Source: Maricaulis sp048269565
GTDB taxonomy: Bacteria > Pseudomonadota > Alphaproteobacteria > Caulobacterales > Maricaulaceae
Direction: 5' to 3'
Length of the DNA stretch: 64,000 nt
Assembly (NCBI RefSeq): GCF_048269565.1
Contig: NZ_JBLXIK010000001.1
Span: 1 to 64,000, forward strand
Shown one piece after another: positions 50,206 to 58,010 of this stretch. Made by a program: the position numbers and the translations under genes. The notes below the pieces were generated by a model that saw only the letters and a list, made by a program, of their open reading frames with translations, made no database searches and had not been told where the DNA came from. Position 1 is the first letter of the stretch. Each line of letters opens with the position of its first letter.

Positions 50206-50349
50206 CGATCCCTGAAAATCTTGCCAAGCAGGGCGCCAGACTGGAATTGACCCGTCAAGGGCGCGAAGCGCCGCTTCGCGGTCTGGACCCTTGACGGGTC
50301 AATTCCAGTCTGGCCGGGTCTCGGCATGGTTTTAAGGGCGGGGTGTGGT
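50206..50349. repeat. 144-bp dispersed palindromic repeat, copy B
   Basis: Second copy of the element at 26639-26782. The hairpin core is 50235-50314. Relative to copy A, GAG/CTC in the arms has become GAA/TTC, and an imperfect segment has become the perfect pair ACCCGTC/GACGGGT, so pairing is maintained or improved. Confidence 0.85.
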
Positions 50350-50409
50350 CCCGCTGGTTTTGTTTTTCAACAAACATGACAACGGGGCTTGCCGTTATCC
50401 CGTGGCGCT

Positions 50410-50610
50410 CGACGCTTTCCTCCCCGGTTTAGCGGGGAGGGGGACCATCCGTAGCTTTGGCGGAGGATGGTGGAGGGGCGGCGCGCCGGGCGTGGAGCCA
50501 ACTCCCGCCCGGCCTGCGGCTGGCCGCCCCATCGGCCGCTCCGCGGCCACTTCCCCGCGCGCGGGGAAGACGGTAGCGCTCCGAGGGGGGGCATCCCTCC
50601 GCCGCCCCAA
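50410..50610. repeat. GC-rich intergenic repeat-like region (CCTCCCCGG...GGAGGGGGACC type)
   Basis: It contains CTCCCCGG/GCGGGGAGG, ATCCGTAG...GGAGGATGGTGGAGGGG and CCCCGCGCGCGGGG palindromes typical of dispersed intergenic repeats in GC-rich alphaproteobacteria. No gene is credible here on either strand. Only one copy is in the window, so repeat status rests on general resemblance. Confidence 0.5.
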
Positions 50611-50612
50611 AC

Positions 50613-50640
50613 AAAAACGCCCGACCAGCCGGCCGGGCGT
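50613..50640 (-). terminator. rho-independent terminator of the ene-reductase gene
   Basis: On the minus strand ACGCCCG (50640-50634) pairs with CGGGCGT (50623-50617), followed by a run of U (complement of 50613-50617). It lies just past the stop at 50669. Confidence 0.8.
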
Positions 50641-50668
50641 TCTCATGTCATTTGCTAGCGACTGAAGA

Positions 50669-51769
50669 TCACACCAGCTCTTTAAGCTTTTCCGCCTGGA
50701 AGTCGGCCAGCTCATCGAAACGGCCGTCGCGGACCTTGGCGGCCCATTCCGGGTCGGAGATCAGGGCGCGGCCGACGGCGACGAGGTCGAATTCGTCGCG
50801 TTCGAGGCGTTCGATCAGGCCGTCGAGCGAGGCGGCGGGGGAGTTTTCGCCCATGAAGGCGCCGATGAAGTCGGAGTTGAGGCCGACCGAGCCGACGGTG
50901 ATGGCGGGCTTGCCGGTCAGCTTCCTGGTCCAGCCGGCGAGGTTGAGGTCGGAGCCCTCGAATTCGGGAAGCCAGAAGCGGCGGGTCGAGGCGTGGAAGA
51001 TGTCGACGCCGGCGTCCGACAGCGGGCCGAGGAAGGCGGCGAGCTCGTCAGGCGTCTGGGCCAGCTTGGCGTTGTAATCCTGCTGTTTCCATTGCGAGAA
51101 GCGCAGGATGAGCGGCAGGTCGGCGGGGATTTGAGCGCGCACGGCCTTGACGATTTCCTGCACCAGCGTCGTGCGCTCCACCAGGTCACCGCCATAGCGG
51201 TCATCGCGCTGGTTCATGCCCTCCCAGAAGAACTGGTCGAGCAGATAGCCATGGGCGCCGTGCAGCTCGATGGCGTCAAAACCAGTCTCGGCGGCGGCCC
51301 TGGCCGCCTTGGCGAAGGCGGCGATGGTGTCGGCAATGTCTTCCGCGCTCATCGGCTCGCCGACCTTCTTGCCGCCGGGCATGATGCCGGACGGGCTGTC
51401 GGACGGGGCTTCGGGGTGCGGACCGGTGCCCGGCTTGCGCGCCAGGCCGACATGCCAGAGCTGCGGCGCGATCTTGCCGCCGGCAGCATGGACGGCGTCA
51501 ACAACGGTCTTCCAGCCGGCCAGCGCTTCGGGAGTATGAAAATTGGGTACGGCCGGATCAAAGCTGGCGCCGGGCCGGTCAATGGTCGTACCTTCGGTGA
51601 TAATCAGGCCGACCGCATTGGCGGCGCGGCGGCGATAATACTCGACCACCGGCGCACCCGGCACGCCGCCCGGGCTCTTGGAGCGCGTCATCGGGGCCAT
51701 CACGATGCGGTTGGGCAGCTGCAGCGAGCCCAGCGAGAAGGGCTTGAACAGGGCGTCGGTCGAGGTCAT
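50669..51769 (-). CDS. old-yellow-enzyme family NADH:flavin oxidoreductase (ene-reductase)
   Basis: The 366-residue FMN enzyme matches the OYE family (LFKPFSLGSLQLPNRIVMAPMTRSKSPGG; QLWHVGLA; the active-site ELHGAHGYLLDQFFWEGMNQRDDRYGG; LVAVGRALISDPEW). It should reduce activated C=C bonds or nitro compounds with NAD(P)H, as NemA and xenobiotic reductases do. AAGGA lies 7 nt before the chosen ATG; the 46-residue upstream extension is not family-like. It is transcribed alone and ends at a hairpin terminator. Confidence 0.95.
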   Translation of the reverse strand: MTSTDALFKPFSLGSLQLPNRIVMAPMTRSKSPGGVPGAPVVEYYRRRAANAVGLIITEGTTIDRPGASFDPAVPNFHTPEALAGWKTVVDAVHAAGGKIAPQLWHVGLARKPGTGPHPEAPSDSPSGIMPGGKKVGEPMSAEDIADTIAAFAKAARAAAETGFDAIELHGAHGYLLDQFFWEGMNQRDDRYGGDLVERTTLVQEIVKAVRAQIPADLPLILRFSQWKQQDYNAKLAQTPDELAAFLGPLSDAGVDIFHASTRRFWLPEFEGSDLNLAGWTRKLTGKPAITVGSVGLNSDFIGAFMGENSPAASLDGLIERLERDEFDLVAVGRALISDPEWAAKVRDGRFDELADFQAEKLKELV

Positions 51770-51990
51770 TCGGCTATCCTTGCATATGGAAACTGGAGCC
51801 AGAGATAAGCCTCTTTTCCGGAAAATCGACCCTCGGGTATGTATTTGGGTCATGCGTTTGGTGGTGACGGGGCAAATTGGCCCCTGTCCCCCACGTCGGA
51901 AAACCATCCCACGTCATCCCGGCTAAGGCCGGGACCTCGACATGGCAGGCGCGGAGCCCGGTTTTCGACAGCGCCCGTCTGCAAACTTTG

Positions 51991-52143
51991 CCAATAAATC
52001 CCATACCTTTGTCATCCCGGACGGATGCCCCGCGCAGGCGGGGCGCAGATCCGGGACCTACCCATGGATCCAGCTGGATGAGCGGGTAGGTCCCCGCTCT
52101 ACGCCCGGATCGCTGCCGCGTCCGGGCATCCGGCCGGGATGAC
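51991..52143. repeat. GTCATCC-type palindromic element with conserved flank (copy 3)
   Basis: The outer ends GTCATCCCGG...CCGGGATGAC are inverted repeats. The flank CCAATAAATCC and the inner GATGCCC...GGCGGGGxGCAGATC match the copy at 26947-27152, but this copy is about 50 bp shorter in the middle. Confidence 0.8.
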
Positions 52144-52215
52144 AAATTTGGGGGTTTTGGGCGTTGGGGGCGGCGTTGATGCACGCCTATCCCCCACCGC
52201 CGACAATTATCCCAC

Positions 52216-52296
52216 GTCATCCCGGCGAAGGCCGGGACCTCGACGTGACGGGGTCGGAGCCTGCGATATCGAGGTCCCGACTTGCGTCGGGATGAC
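52216..52296. repeat. short GTCATCC palindromic element (copy 4)
   Basis: GTCATCCCGGCGAAGGCCGGGACCTCG at one end is mirrored by CGAGGTCCCGACTTGCGTCGGGATGAC at the other. The first arm and its CCCAC flank also recur at 51908-51940 without a matching second arm. Confidence 0.75.
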
Positions 52297-52349
52297 GAAA
52301 TTTGAGTGAACTTATCCCAACCCCCCTCCCGCCTGGCGCATAATCACAG

Positions 52350-52695
52350 CGTTCCGGTTGCACGGGAGGCGTGAGCTCAGTCACTTGCGGCAATCGGGAG
52401 CGTGGAGCTCGTCCGGGCGGAGGTTTGACATCCCGAGCCCCGGCGTGGCCACCGGAGAGGAAAGGCGGCACAAAGCTCGACCGCACAGTCCACTCCGGTT
52501 TCGAGACGGGGGCCGCAAGGCGTCCGAGCAAATCTCCACGTGCGGGACGTCACGGATGTCTCAACTATTTAAATGCGCAAACCGGCATTCGCCGGCGTCC
52601 CGCACACCTCCCAATACGGGGAGGAACCCAGCAAACCTCCAGCGGCTCGCCGCGTGGAGATTTTCGTGCAGGCGGTGCGGCAGACAGGGTTTTTT
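52350..52695 (+). ncRNA. candidate structured non-coding RNA of unknown class
   Basis: This stretch has no plausible gene but strong complementary pairing. AATCTCCACG (52531-52540) pairs perfectly with CGTGGAGATT (52653-52662). Inside it TGCGGGACG (52541-52549) pairs with CGTCCCGCA (52596-52604). Nested hairpins are CCGGC/GCCGG (52582-52595), CCTCCC/GGGAGG (52607-52624) and GCGG/CCGC (52642-52653). An upstream domain is closed by ACCGGAG/CTCCGGT (52451-52457 with 52493-52499), and GCTCG/CGAGC (about 52407-52411 with 52525-52529) could enclose it. A -10-like CATAAT lies at 52339-52344 and a six-T run at 52690-52695. I did not find the hallmarks of RNase P RNA, tmRNA, SRP RNA or common riboswitches. 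The strand is assigned from the T-run only. Confidence 0.5.
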
Positions 52696-52779
52696 AACGG
52701 GCGGGGCGCATTGTCACAATTCAGGCGGGTGTGCGCGCTGTGCCGACCGCCCGGCCTGATGGTGAAGCAGGAGGCTGAC

Positions 52780-53142
52780 TTGCGTCCGGATCGGGATACC
52801 CATGCCCGGCGTCTCAGGAACCGGTTTCGCGCCGTGTCAAACCGGGCGATGCGGCGGGAGCGCGCTGATCAGATCATCCGCGCCTGGGGCCTGCGGCTTG
52901 TGGTTACTGGCGCCGTGCTGGGGGTGGCCTGGTTTACGGCGGTGAGCCTGAGCCCTTGGCCGGTGCCGACGACCTTGCGCCATCTCGTGGCCAGCAAGGA
53001 TTGCGACACGGCCCGTGCCATGGAACTGGCGCCGGCGGGGCGCGGTGAGCCGGGCTATTGGCCATGGCTGGATGCCGATCATGACGGCATGGCCTGTGAG
53101 CGATGGCCCGCCCTTGCAGGCAGGCAGACCGGCCAGCGCTAA
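52780..53142 (+). CDS. membrane-anchored Excalibur-domain protein
   Basis: The 120-residue protein has a basic N-terminus, one transmembrane helix (LVVTGAVLGVAWFTAVSLS) and a C-terminal Excalibur domain (CDTARAMELAPAGRGEPGYWPWLDADHDGMACE) with the DxDxDGxxCE calcium-binding motif and two conserved Cys. Such domains sit outside the inner membrane. I chose the TTG at 52780-52782, because AGGAGG lies five bases upstream; ATGs at 52759 and 52846 are alternatives. Its stop overlaps that of the convergent paraoxonase-like gene by four bases. Confidence 0.8.
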   Translation: MRPDRDTHARRLRNRFRAVSNRAMRRERADQIIRAWGLRLVVTGAVLGVAWFTAVSLSPWPVPTTLRHLVASKDCDTARAMELAPAGRGEPGYWPWLDADHDGMACERWPALAGRQTGQR

Positions 53143-54185
53143 TCGCCGCGGCACACCAGGATATGATCGTCGAACACCGCGCCGACCAGCAGCACGCCGT
53201 TACGCTCCGCGGCAACACTGGAGGCGTTGAGAGAGCCGTCCATCACCAGCAGGGCGGTCTCGGTCTCGCCGGTCAGCGGATTGAGACGCACGGCGTGCGA
53301 CGGCGCCATGGCGCTGGCATCGGCGGCGTGGGCGACAAAATCGAACACGCGCGGATGGCCGCCAATCCACAGATCGCCACGTTCATCGATCTCGATATTG
53401 TCCGGCGCGGTCGGCACGCCAAAGGCGCGATTGGCGGTTAGCTGGCCGCTCTCGGCATCGCGGTCATAGATGCGCACCCGGCGGGCGAGCAGTTCGGAGA
53501 CATAGACCTCGCTGCCGTCGGCGGAGATATTGATGCCATTGGCATAGGCAATGCCATGGGCGACCATGTCGCCATCGGTGCCGTTGAACCAGGACACGCT
53601 CGAGAGCGGCAGGCCGAAATAGGCTTCCAGATTGGCCATGATGCCGGAATGATAGGCGCGGTCATTGGTGGCGTAGAAGCTGCGCGGACCGACCGCGAGC
53701 ACGTCATTGGGCGAGCGCAATTCATCATAGCTGATGCTCTCGACATGGCTCAGCAGGCCGTCCGCACCGACATCGAAAATCTCGATCGCATGCGCGCCGC
53801 CGGCGGTGCCGAAACCGGCGCGGTGATTGACGACGAACAGGCGCTGGGCGCCATCGGCGCCGGTCCACAGGCTGATGCCGTGCGGGTGGAAATCGGCCGG
53901 GGCATCGCCGGTGACCTCGTGCAGGGTGCCGGGCGCGTTGAGGTCGAAGGCGTAAATGCCGCCGCGGGCGCCGGAGCGCCGGTCATCGGTGGAGACGAAG
54001 ACGCGGCTCGAGGCCGGATCGATGGTGATATCTTCCGTGCCCGGCGCGATGGTCAGCGCCTCGCACTGTCCCGGTGTCACCGGCGTCAGCTCGGCCATCA
54101 TGCCCGAGGCGGGAATGATGACGAAGGCCATCCGCGCCAGCGCCGCGACGACGACCAGGCCGACAATGATCAGGATATTACGCAT
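53139..54185 (-). CDS. paraoxonase/SMP-30-like calcium-dependent esterase
   Basis: The 348-residue protein has an N-terminal anchor or signal helix (ILIIVGLVVVAALARMAFVII) and a six-bladed beta-propeller like the PON arylesterase/lactonase family: EDITIDPASSRVFVSTDDRR, FHPHGISLW, RSPNDVLAVGPRSFYATNDR, NGINISADGSEVYVSE and PDNIEIDERGDLWIGGHPR. These segments supply the calcium-binding Glu, Asn and Asp. It probably hydrolyses lactones or aryl esters in the periplasm. It is convergent with the Excalibur gene and 92 bp from rsgA. Confidence 0.88.
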   Translation of the reverse strand: MRNILIIVGLVVVAALARMAFVIIPASGMMAELTPVTPGQCEALTIAPGTEDITIDPASSRVFVSTDDRRSGARGGIYAFDLNAPGTLHEVTGDAPADFHPHGISLWTGADGAQRLFVVNHRAGFGTAGGAHAIEIFDVGADGLLSHVESISYDELRSPNDVLAVGPRSFYATNDRAYHSGIMANLEAYFGLPLSSVSWFNGTDGDMVAHGIAYANGINISADGSEVYVSELLARRVRIYDRDAESGQLTANRAFGVPTAPDNIEIDERGDLWIGGHPRVFDFVAHAADASAMAPSHAVRLNPLTGETETALLVMDGSLNASSVAAERNGVLLVGAVFDDHILVCRGD

Positions 54186-54277
54186 GAAACTCCCCCGGAA
54201 ACAAAGCTGTCGGGCGAGAATAGCGCATTTTTCGCGTTTGGGCGCGCGTCTTGTCGCCGGGGCGCGGCCGGCTCTGC

Positions 54278-55321
54278 CTACTGCCCCGGGCGGCCGCGCT
54301 TGCCCTGGACGCTGGCGCGGATCTTTTTGGTGAAGCCGCGCTTGCGGGCCCGGGCCTCGGACGGGGTTTCGGAATTGAAACGGTCCTCGGCGAGCAGTTT
54401 TTCCCAGCGCCGGAAGCGGTCGGCATCGACCTCACCGGACTTGATCGCCGCCTGGATGGCACAGCCGGGCTCGGACTGGTGGGCGCAGTCAGAGAATTTG
54501 CACTGCGTCGCCAGCTCGGTCAGATCGGAAAAGACGCGGTCAATCCCGTCGCCGCTATCGCTCATGCCCAGCGAGCGCATGCCCGGCGTATCGATCAGCC
54601 AGGCACCCGAGCGGGTCGGCCGCAGGCTGCGGGCGGTGGTGGTGTGACGGCCCTTGCTGTCGCCCTTGCGATTGCCCTGGGTCTCGCTCGCCTCGCCGGT
54701 GAGGCCGTTGAGAATGGTGGACTTTCCAACCCCGGACGAGCCGACCAGCGCCACGGTGGCGCCGGGCTTGAGCCAGGGCAGGAGGGCGGCGAGGGCGGCC
54801 GGATCGCGGGCATCGAGCGTGATGGCCCTGACATGCGGCGACAGGGCCTCGGCACGGGCGATAAACTCGGCGCCATTGTCGACCAGATCGGCCTTGGTCA
54901 GCACGATCAACGGCTGGGTATCGCTGCTGGCGGCGAGGGTGAGATAGCGTTCCAGCCGCGCCGGATTGAAATCGGCATTGCAGGAGGTGACGATCATCAG
55001 CGTGTCGACATTGGCGGCGATCAGCTGGTGCATCAACACGGTGCCGGCGGCGCGGCGGCGCAGGACGGAGTGGCGCTCCAGGGCGCGGGTGATGCGCTGT
55101 TCGGCCGGGTCAAACAACACCCAGTCGCCGACCGCCAGATCGCCGGCCTGCAGCTCGCCGGGCAGGGTGAGGGTGATCTCGCCATCGGGGGTGAGGGCCT
55201 GGACGCGGTCGCGGTGGACATCACACAGCCGCGCCGGCGGTGTCGCCTCGGACTCGCCGGTATCAAGCTGGGACTGGAAATCCTCCGACCAGCCAAGGGC
55301 GGCGAGTGTCAGGTCTGTCAT
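54278..55321 (-). CDS. rsgA: ribosome small-subunit-dependent GTPase A
   Basis: The 347-residue protein is a circularly permuted GTPase that helps mature 30S subunits. An N-terminal OB-fold (VGDWVLFDP, VLRRRAAGTV) is followed by G4 (LTKADLV), the P-loop GSSGVGKSTILNGL and G3 DTPGMRSLG. A C-terminal zinc finger has CKFSDCAHQSEPGC. The basic tail, ARKRGFTKKIRASVQGKRGRP, suits rRNA contact. All family motifs are intact. Confidence 0.96.
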   Translation of the reverse strand: MTDLTLAALGWSEDFQSQLDTGESEATPPARLCDVHRDRVQALTPDGEITLTLPGELQAGDLAVGDWVLFDPAEQRITRALERHSVLRRRAAGTVLMHQLIAANVDTLMIVTSCNADFNPARLERYLTLAASSDTQPLIVLTKADLVDNGAEFIARAEALSPHVRAITLDARDPAALAALLPWLKPGATVALVGSSGVGKSTILNGLTGEASETQGNRKGDSKGRHTTTARSLRPTRSGAWLIDTPGMRSLGMSDSGDGIDRVFSDLTELATQCKFSDCAHQSEPGCAIQAAIKSGEVDADRFRRWEKLLAEDRFNSETPSEARARKRGFTKKIRASVQGKRGRPGQ

Positions 55322-55393
55322 CAGGTCGGCTTCCGCTTGCAGGATGGCGCCTTATCGCACCGTCGCGGCAGTCCAGCAATGGCCGGGCGGCGA

Positions 55394-56008
55394 TCAGGCG
55401 CGTCCCGGCCGGTAACCCGCCCGGATCGTGTCGACGGCGACGCGCGGCGTCAGGACAGTGACCGGGCCGGCTGGCCGGGCTGCGATCGGGTGATAGGCCT
55501 CAAAGCTCCAGGCCAGGCATTGTCCGTCGCGCCGGACAAGGGCCCGGGTCTGGCCGGGCAGGGTGAAGAAGACCTCGTCGGGCAGCGCCTCGAAATCATC
55601 CTCATGCGTGCGTTGCCGGCGGCTGCGCGAATGGACCCGGTCGGCATGCAGGAGACGGTTCATGGCGCCGGGCGAGGGGCGCGGCCCCAGCTCGGGGCGG
55701 GCGCGACCGAAGGCTTGCTGGAAGGCGATGTAGTCGGCGTGGCGGCACATGCCGCAGGGGCGGTGTCCGGCGGCGAGCGCGACGGCCTCGTCGGTGAAGA
55801 AGAGCTCGGTATAGACGCCGGGGCGCATGACCTGGCGCTGCCAGTCCTTGAAGGAGAGGGCGCAGGCGACCCAGGCCTGGTGGGCCCAGCGCCTGTCGCC
55901 GAGCCGGCGCTTGTCGTCATGCAGACAGCCGCGATTGCCCATCAGACCGCCTCGCGCCGGATGGGCAAGGATTTCCCCGAACGGGGTGACCCGGTTTTGC
56001 AGTGGCAT
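55394..56008 (-). CDS. conserved hypothetical protein
   Basis: The 204-residue protein begins MPLQNRVTPFGEILAHPARGGLMGNRGCLHDD. It contains a Trp-rich middle (RRWAHQAWVACALSFKDWQR) and a CGMC motif with nearby His (GHRPCGMCRHADY), which could bind a metal or thiol. Closely similar proteins occur as hypotheticals in many alpha- and betaproteobacteria, to my recollection. No signal peptide is seen. The ATG at 56006-56008 gives the conserved N-terminus; the longer frame to 56083 does not. Confidence 0.75.
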   Translation of the reverse strand: MPLQNRVTPFGEILAHPARGGLMGNRGCLHDDKRRLGDRRWAHQAWVACALSFKDWQRQVMRPGVYTELFFTDEAVALAAGHRPCGMCRHADYIAFQQAFGRARPELGPRPSPGAMNRLLHADRVHSRSRRQRTHEDDFEALPDEVFFTLPGQTRALVRRDGQCLAWSFEAYHPIAARPAGPVTVLTPRVAVDTIRAGYRPGRA

Positions 56009-56143
56009 GGCTGGCTGGCTCCGGTCGCGATGGCGTGAGCCTAGCGCCGGATCGCGGGCGATACCAAACCGCACTTGCGCCAATCGAGCGAACAGTGTTC
56101 ACTTTTGCTCCGGCCCAGTCCGCAACGCCGCAGGAGCGCAGTC

Positions 56144-57640
56144 ATGTCCGACGAGCATTTTGATGTCCTGATTGTCGGGGCCGGAATTTCCGGCATCGCG
56201 GCGGCCTATCATCTGCAGACCCGCTCGCCTGATCGCAGCTATGCGATTCTCGAGGCGCGCGATGCGATCGGCGGCACCTGGGACCTGTTCCGCTATCCGG
56301 GTATCCGCTCCGACAGCGACATGTACACCTTCGGCTTTGCCTTCCGGCCCTGGACCGATGGCAAGGTGTTCGCCGATGGCCCGGCGATCCGCGAATACGT
56401 TTCCGATACGGCACAGCGCAATGGCATCGAGGCGAAGATCCGTTTCGGCACCCGTGTCGCCCATGCCAGCTGGGACAGCGAAACGGCGCGCTGGACGGTG
56501 CGTACCGAGCGCGGCGAGGACGGGCAGGCGAGGAGTTTCACCTGCAGCTTCCTGATGATGTGCTCGGGTTATTATCGCTACGACCATGGCTATATGCCCG
56601 ATTTCCCGGGCATGGAGGATTTCTCCGGCGCCATTATCCATCCCCAGCTCTGGCCGGAGGATGTCGATTATGCCGGCAAGAAAGTGGTGATCATCGGCTC
56701 CGGCGCGACGGCGGTGACGCTGGTGCCGGCCATGGCGGACAAGGCGGCGCATGTGACCATGCTGCAGCGCTCGCCGACCTATATCGCCGCGCGGCCCTCA
56801 CGCGATGGCTTCGCCGATTTCATGCGCAGGATCCTGCCCGAGAAGATTGCCTATTCGGTGACGCGGGCGAAAAATGTCCTGCTCAATATCTATATCTACC
56901 AGTTCTCTCAGTCCTATCCCGGCCTGGTCAAGGGCCAGGTCCTCAAGGCGATCCGTGAGCGCCTGGGGCCGGATTTCGATGTCCGCAAGCATTTCTCGCC
57001 GAGCTATAATCCCTGGGACCAGCGTTTTTGTCTGGCGCCCGATGGCGATTTCTTCGATGTGCTCGCCGATGGCTCCGCCTCGATCGTCACCGACCAGATC
57101 GAGTGTTTCACGAAGAGCGGTATCAGGCTGAAGTCCGGCGAGGAGATCGAGGCCGATCTGATCATCCCGGCAACTGGTCTGGACATGCAGTTGTTTGGCG
57201 GCATGACGCTCAGCGTCGATGGTGCCGTGGTCGGTGCTGCCGACTGCATCACCTATCGCGGCATGATGCTCAGCGGCGTGCCCAATCTGGCGATCGCCTT
57301 CGGCTATACCAATGCCTCCTGGACGCTGAAGATCGACCTCACTTGCGAGCGCGTCTGCCGCCTGCTCAATCATATGGCGGCGAAGGGCTATGATTATTGC
57401 GTGCCGACACCGCCGGCCGATCTGGAGACGGTGCCGATGCTTGATTTCTCGTCGGGCTATGTCCAGCGCGCCATGGCGCACCTGCCGCAGCAGGGCGTCA
57501 AATCGCCGTGGCGGACCTATCAGAACTATGTCCAGGACATGTTCACCATTCGCTTCGGCAAGCTGGAGGATGGCGCCATGCGGTTTGGCCACGCCGGCGA
57601 CAGGGCGCAGGCGGCGCCGGCCCTGGAAGCGGCGGAATAG
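56144..57640 (+). CDS. flavin-containing monooxygenase, Baeyer-Villiger type
   Basis: The 498-residue protein has an FAD-binding GAGISGIAAAYHL near the N-terminus, a second NADPH-binding GSGATAVTLVPAM near residue 186 and, just before it, the Baeyer-Villiger fingerprint FSGAIIHPQLWPE (FxGxxxHxxxWP). It should insert oxygen into ketones or oxidise soft nucleophiles using NADPH and O2; the substrate is unknown. CAGGAG precedes the ATG by seven bases. It is transcribed alone and divergent from the conserved hypothetical gene. Confidence 0.92.
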   Translation: MSDEHFDVLIVGAGISGIAAAYHLQTRSPDRSYAILEARDAIGGTWDLFRYPGIRSDSDMYTFGFAFRPWTDGKVFADGPAIREYVSDTAQRNGIEAKIRFGTRVAHASWDSETARWTVRTERGEDGQARSFTCSFLMMCSGYYRYDHGYMPDFPGMEDFSGAIIHPQLWPEDVDYAGKKVVIIGSGATAVTLVPAMADKAAHVTMLQRSPTYIAARPSRDGFADFMRRILPEKIAYSVTRAKNVLLNIYIYQFSQSYPGLVKGQVLKAIRERLGPDFDVRKHFSPSYNPWDQRFCLAPDGDFFDVLADGSASIVTDQIECFTKSGIRLKSGEEIEADLIIPATGLDMQLFGGMTLSVDGAVVGAADCITYRGMMLSGVPNLAIAFGYTNASWTLKIDLTCERVCRLLNHMAAKGYDYCVPTPPADLETVPMLDFSSGYVQRAMAHLPQQGVKSPWRTYQNYVQDMFTIRFGKLEDGAMRFGHAGDRAQAAPALEAAE

Positions 57641-57776
57641 GTCGATCGGGCATTATTATTGCGACGAGCGCCGCAGCCGGGTCGATTTTGGCGCGGATAC
57701 AGGTCTTTCATGCGCCCGGCTGGACATTTCGTCCAATCGGCGCCAGTCTGCTGCGATCAAGCCATCGAGACCGAAC

Positions 57777-57899
57777 ATGACGCGTGCCATTGCCCTTACC
57801 CTTGCCGACCATAGCCGGATCCGTCTGCTTGGCGTGGCTGCGCTTATTTTGATTATCATCGGCCAGAAGCTGACCGGAGCGCCGCTCGCCCCTGCCTGA
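57777..57899 (+). CDS. possible small membrane protein
   Basis: A 40-residue ORF, MTRAIALTLADHSRIRLLGV..., with one hydrophobic helix (LLGVAALILIIIGQKL) and a terminator 27 bp downstream. There is no clear ribosome-binding site and no family is known, so it is only a candidate. Confidence 0.35.
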   Translation: MTRAIALTLADHSRIRLLGVAALILIIIGQKLTGAPLAPA

Positions 57900-57925
57900 C
57901 ATCACCGCGATGCCGCCGCAGGCCG

Positions 57926-57955
57926 AACCTCGCTCCGACCGGGCGAGGTTTTTTT
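57926..57955 (+). terminator. rho-independent terminator
   Basis: AACCTCGC (57926-57933) pairs with GCGAGGTT (57943-57950), followed by a T-run to 57955. It ends transcription from the monooxygenase or small ORF side before the threonine dehydratase gene. Confidence 0.9.
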
Positions 57956-58010
57956 GTGCCTCCCCGTCTTTCCCGCCCAGACCCCGCAGCCAGTCCCCAG
58001 TGAGCTCCTC

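Larger units (their letters stand above)
51770..52349. other. intergenic region with GTCATCC palindromes
   Basis: No gene is supported. Three members of the GTCATCC palindrome family sit here: a one-sided copy from 51913, a full copy at 51991-52143 and a short full copy at 52216-52296. The ORFs that cross them translate the repeats and are not real. Confidence 0.6.

Noticed and set aside
52350..52695. Known housekeeping RNAs (RNase P, tmRNA, 6S, SRP)
   Set aside because: I looked for the RNase P GAGGAAAGTC and ACAGAAA motifs, an ssrA tag ORF, a CCA-ended tRNA half and the SRP apical loop and found none; a covariance search is still needed.
52358..52759. 133-residue and other ORFs across the candidate RNA
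   Set aside because: They are Arg/Ser/Pro-rich without family match, and the region is better explained by RNA pairing.
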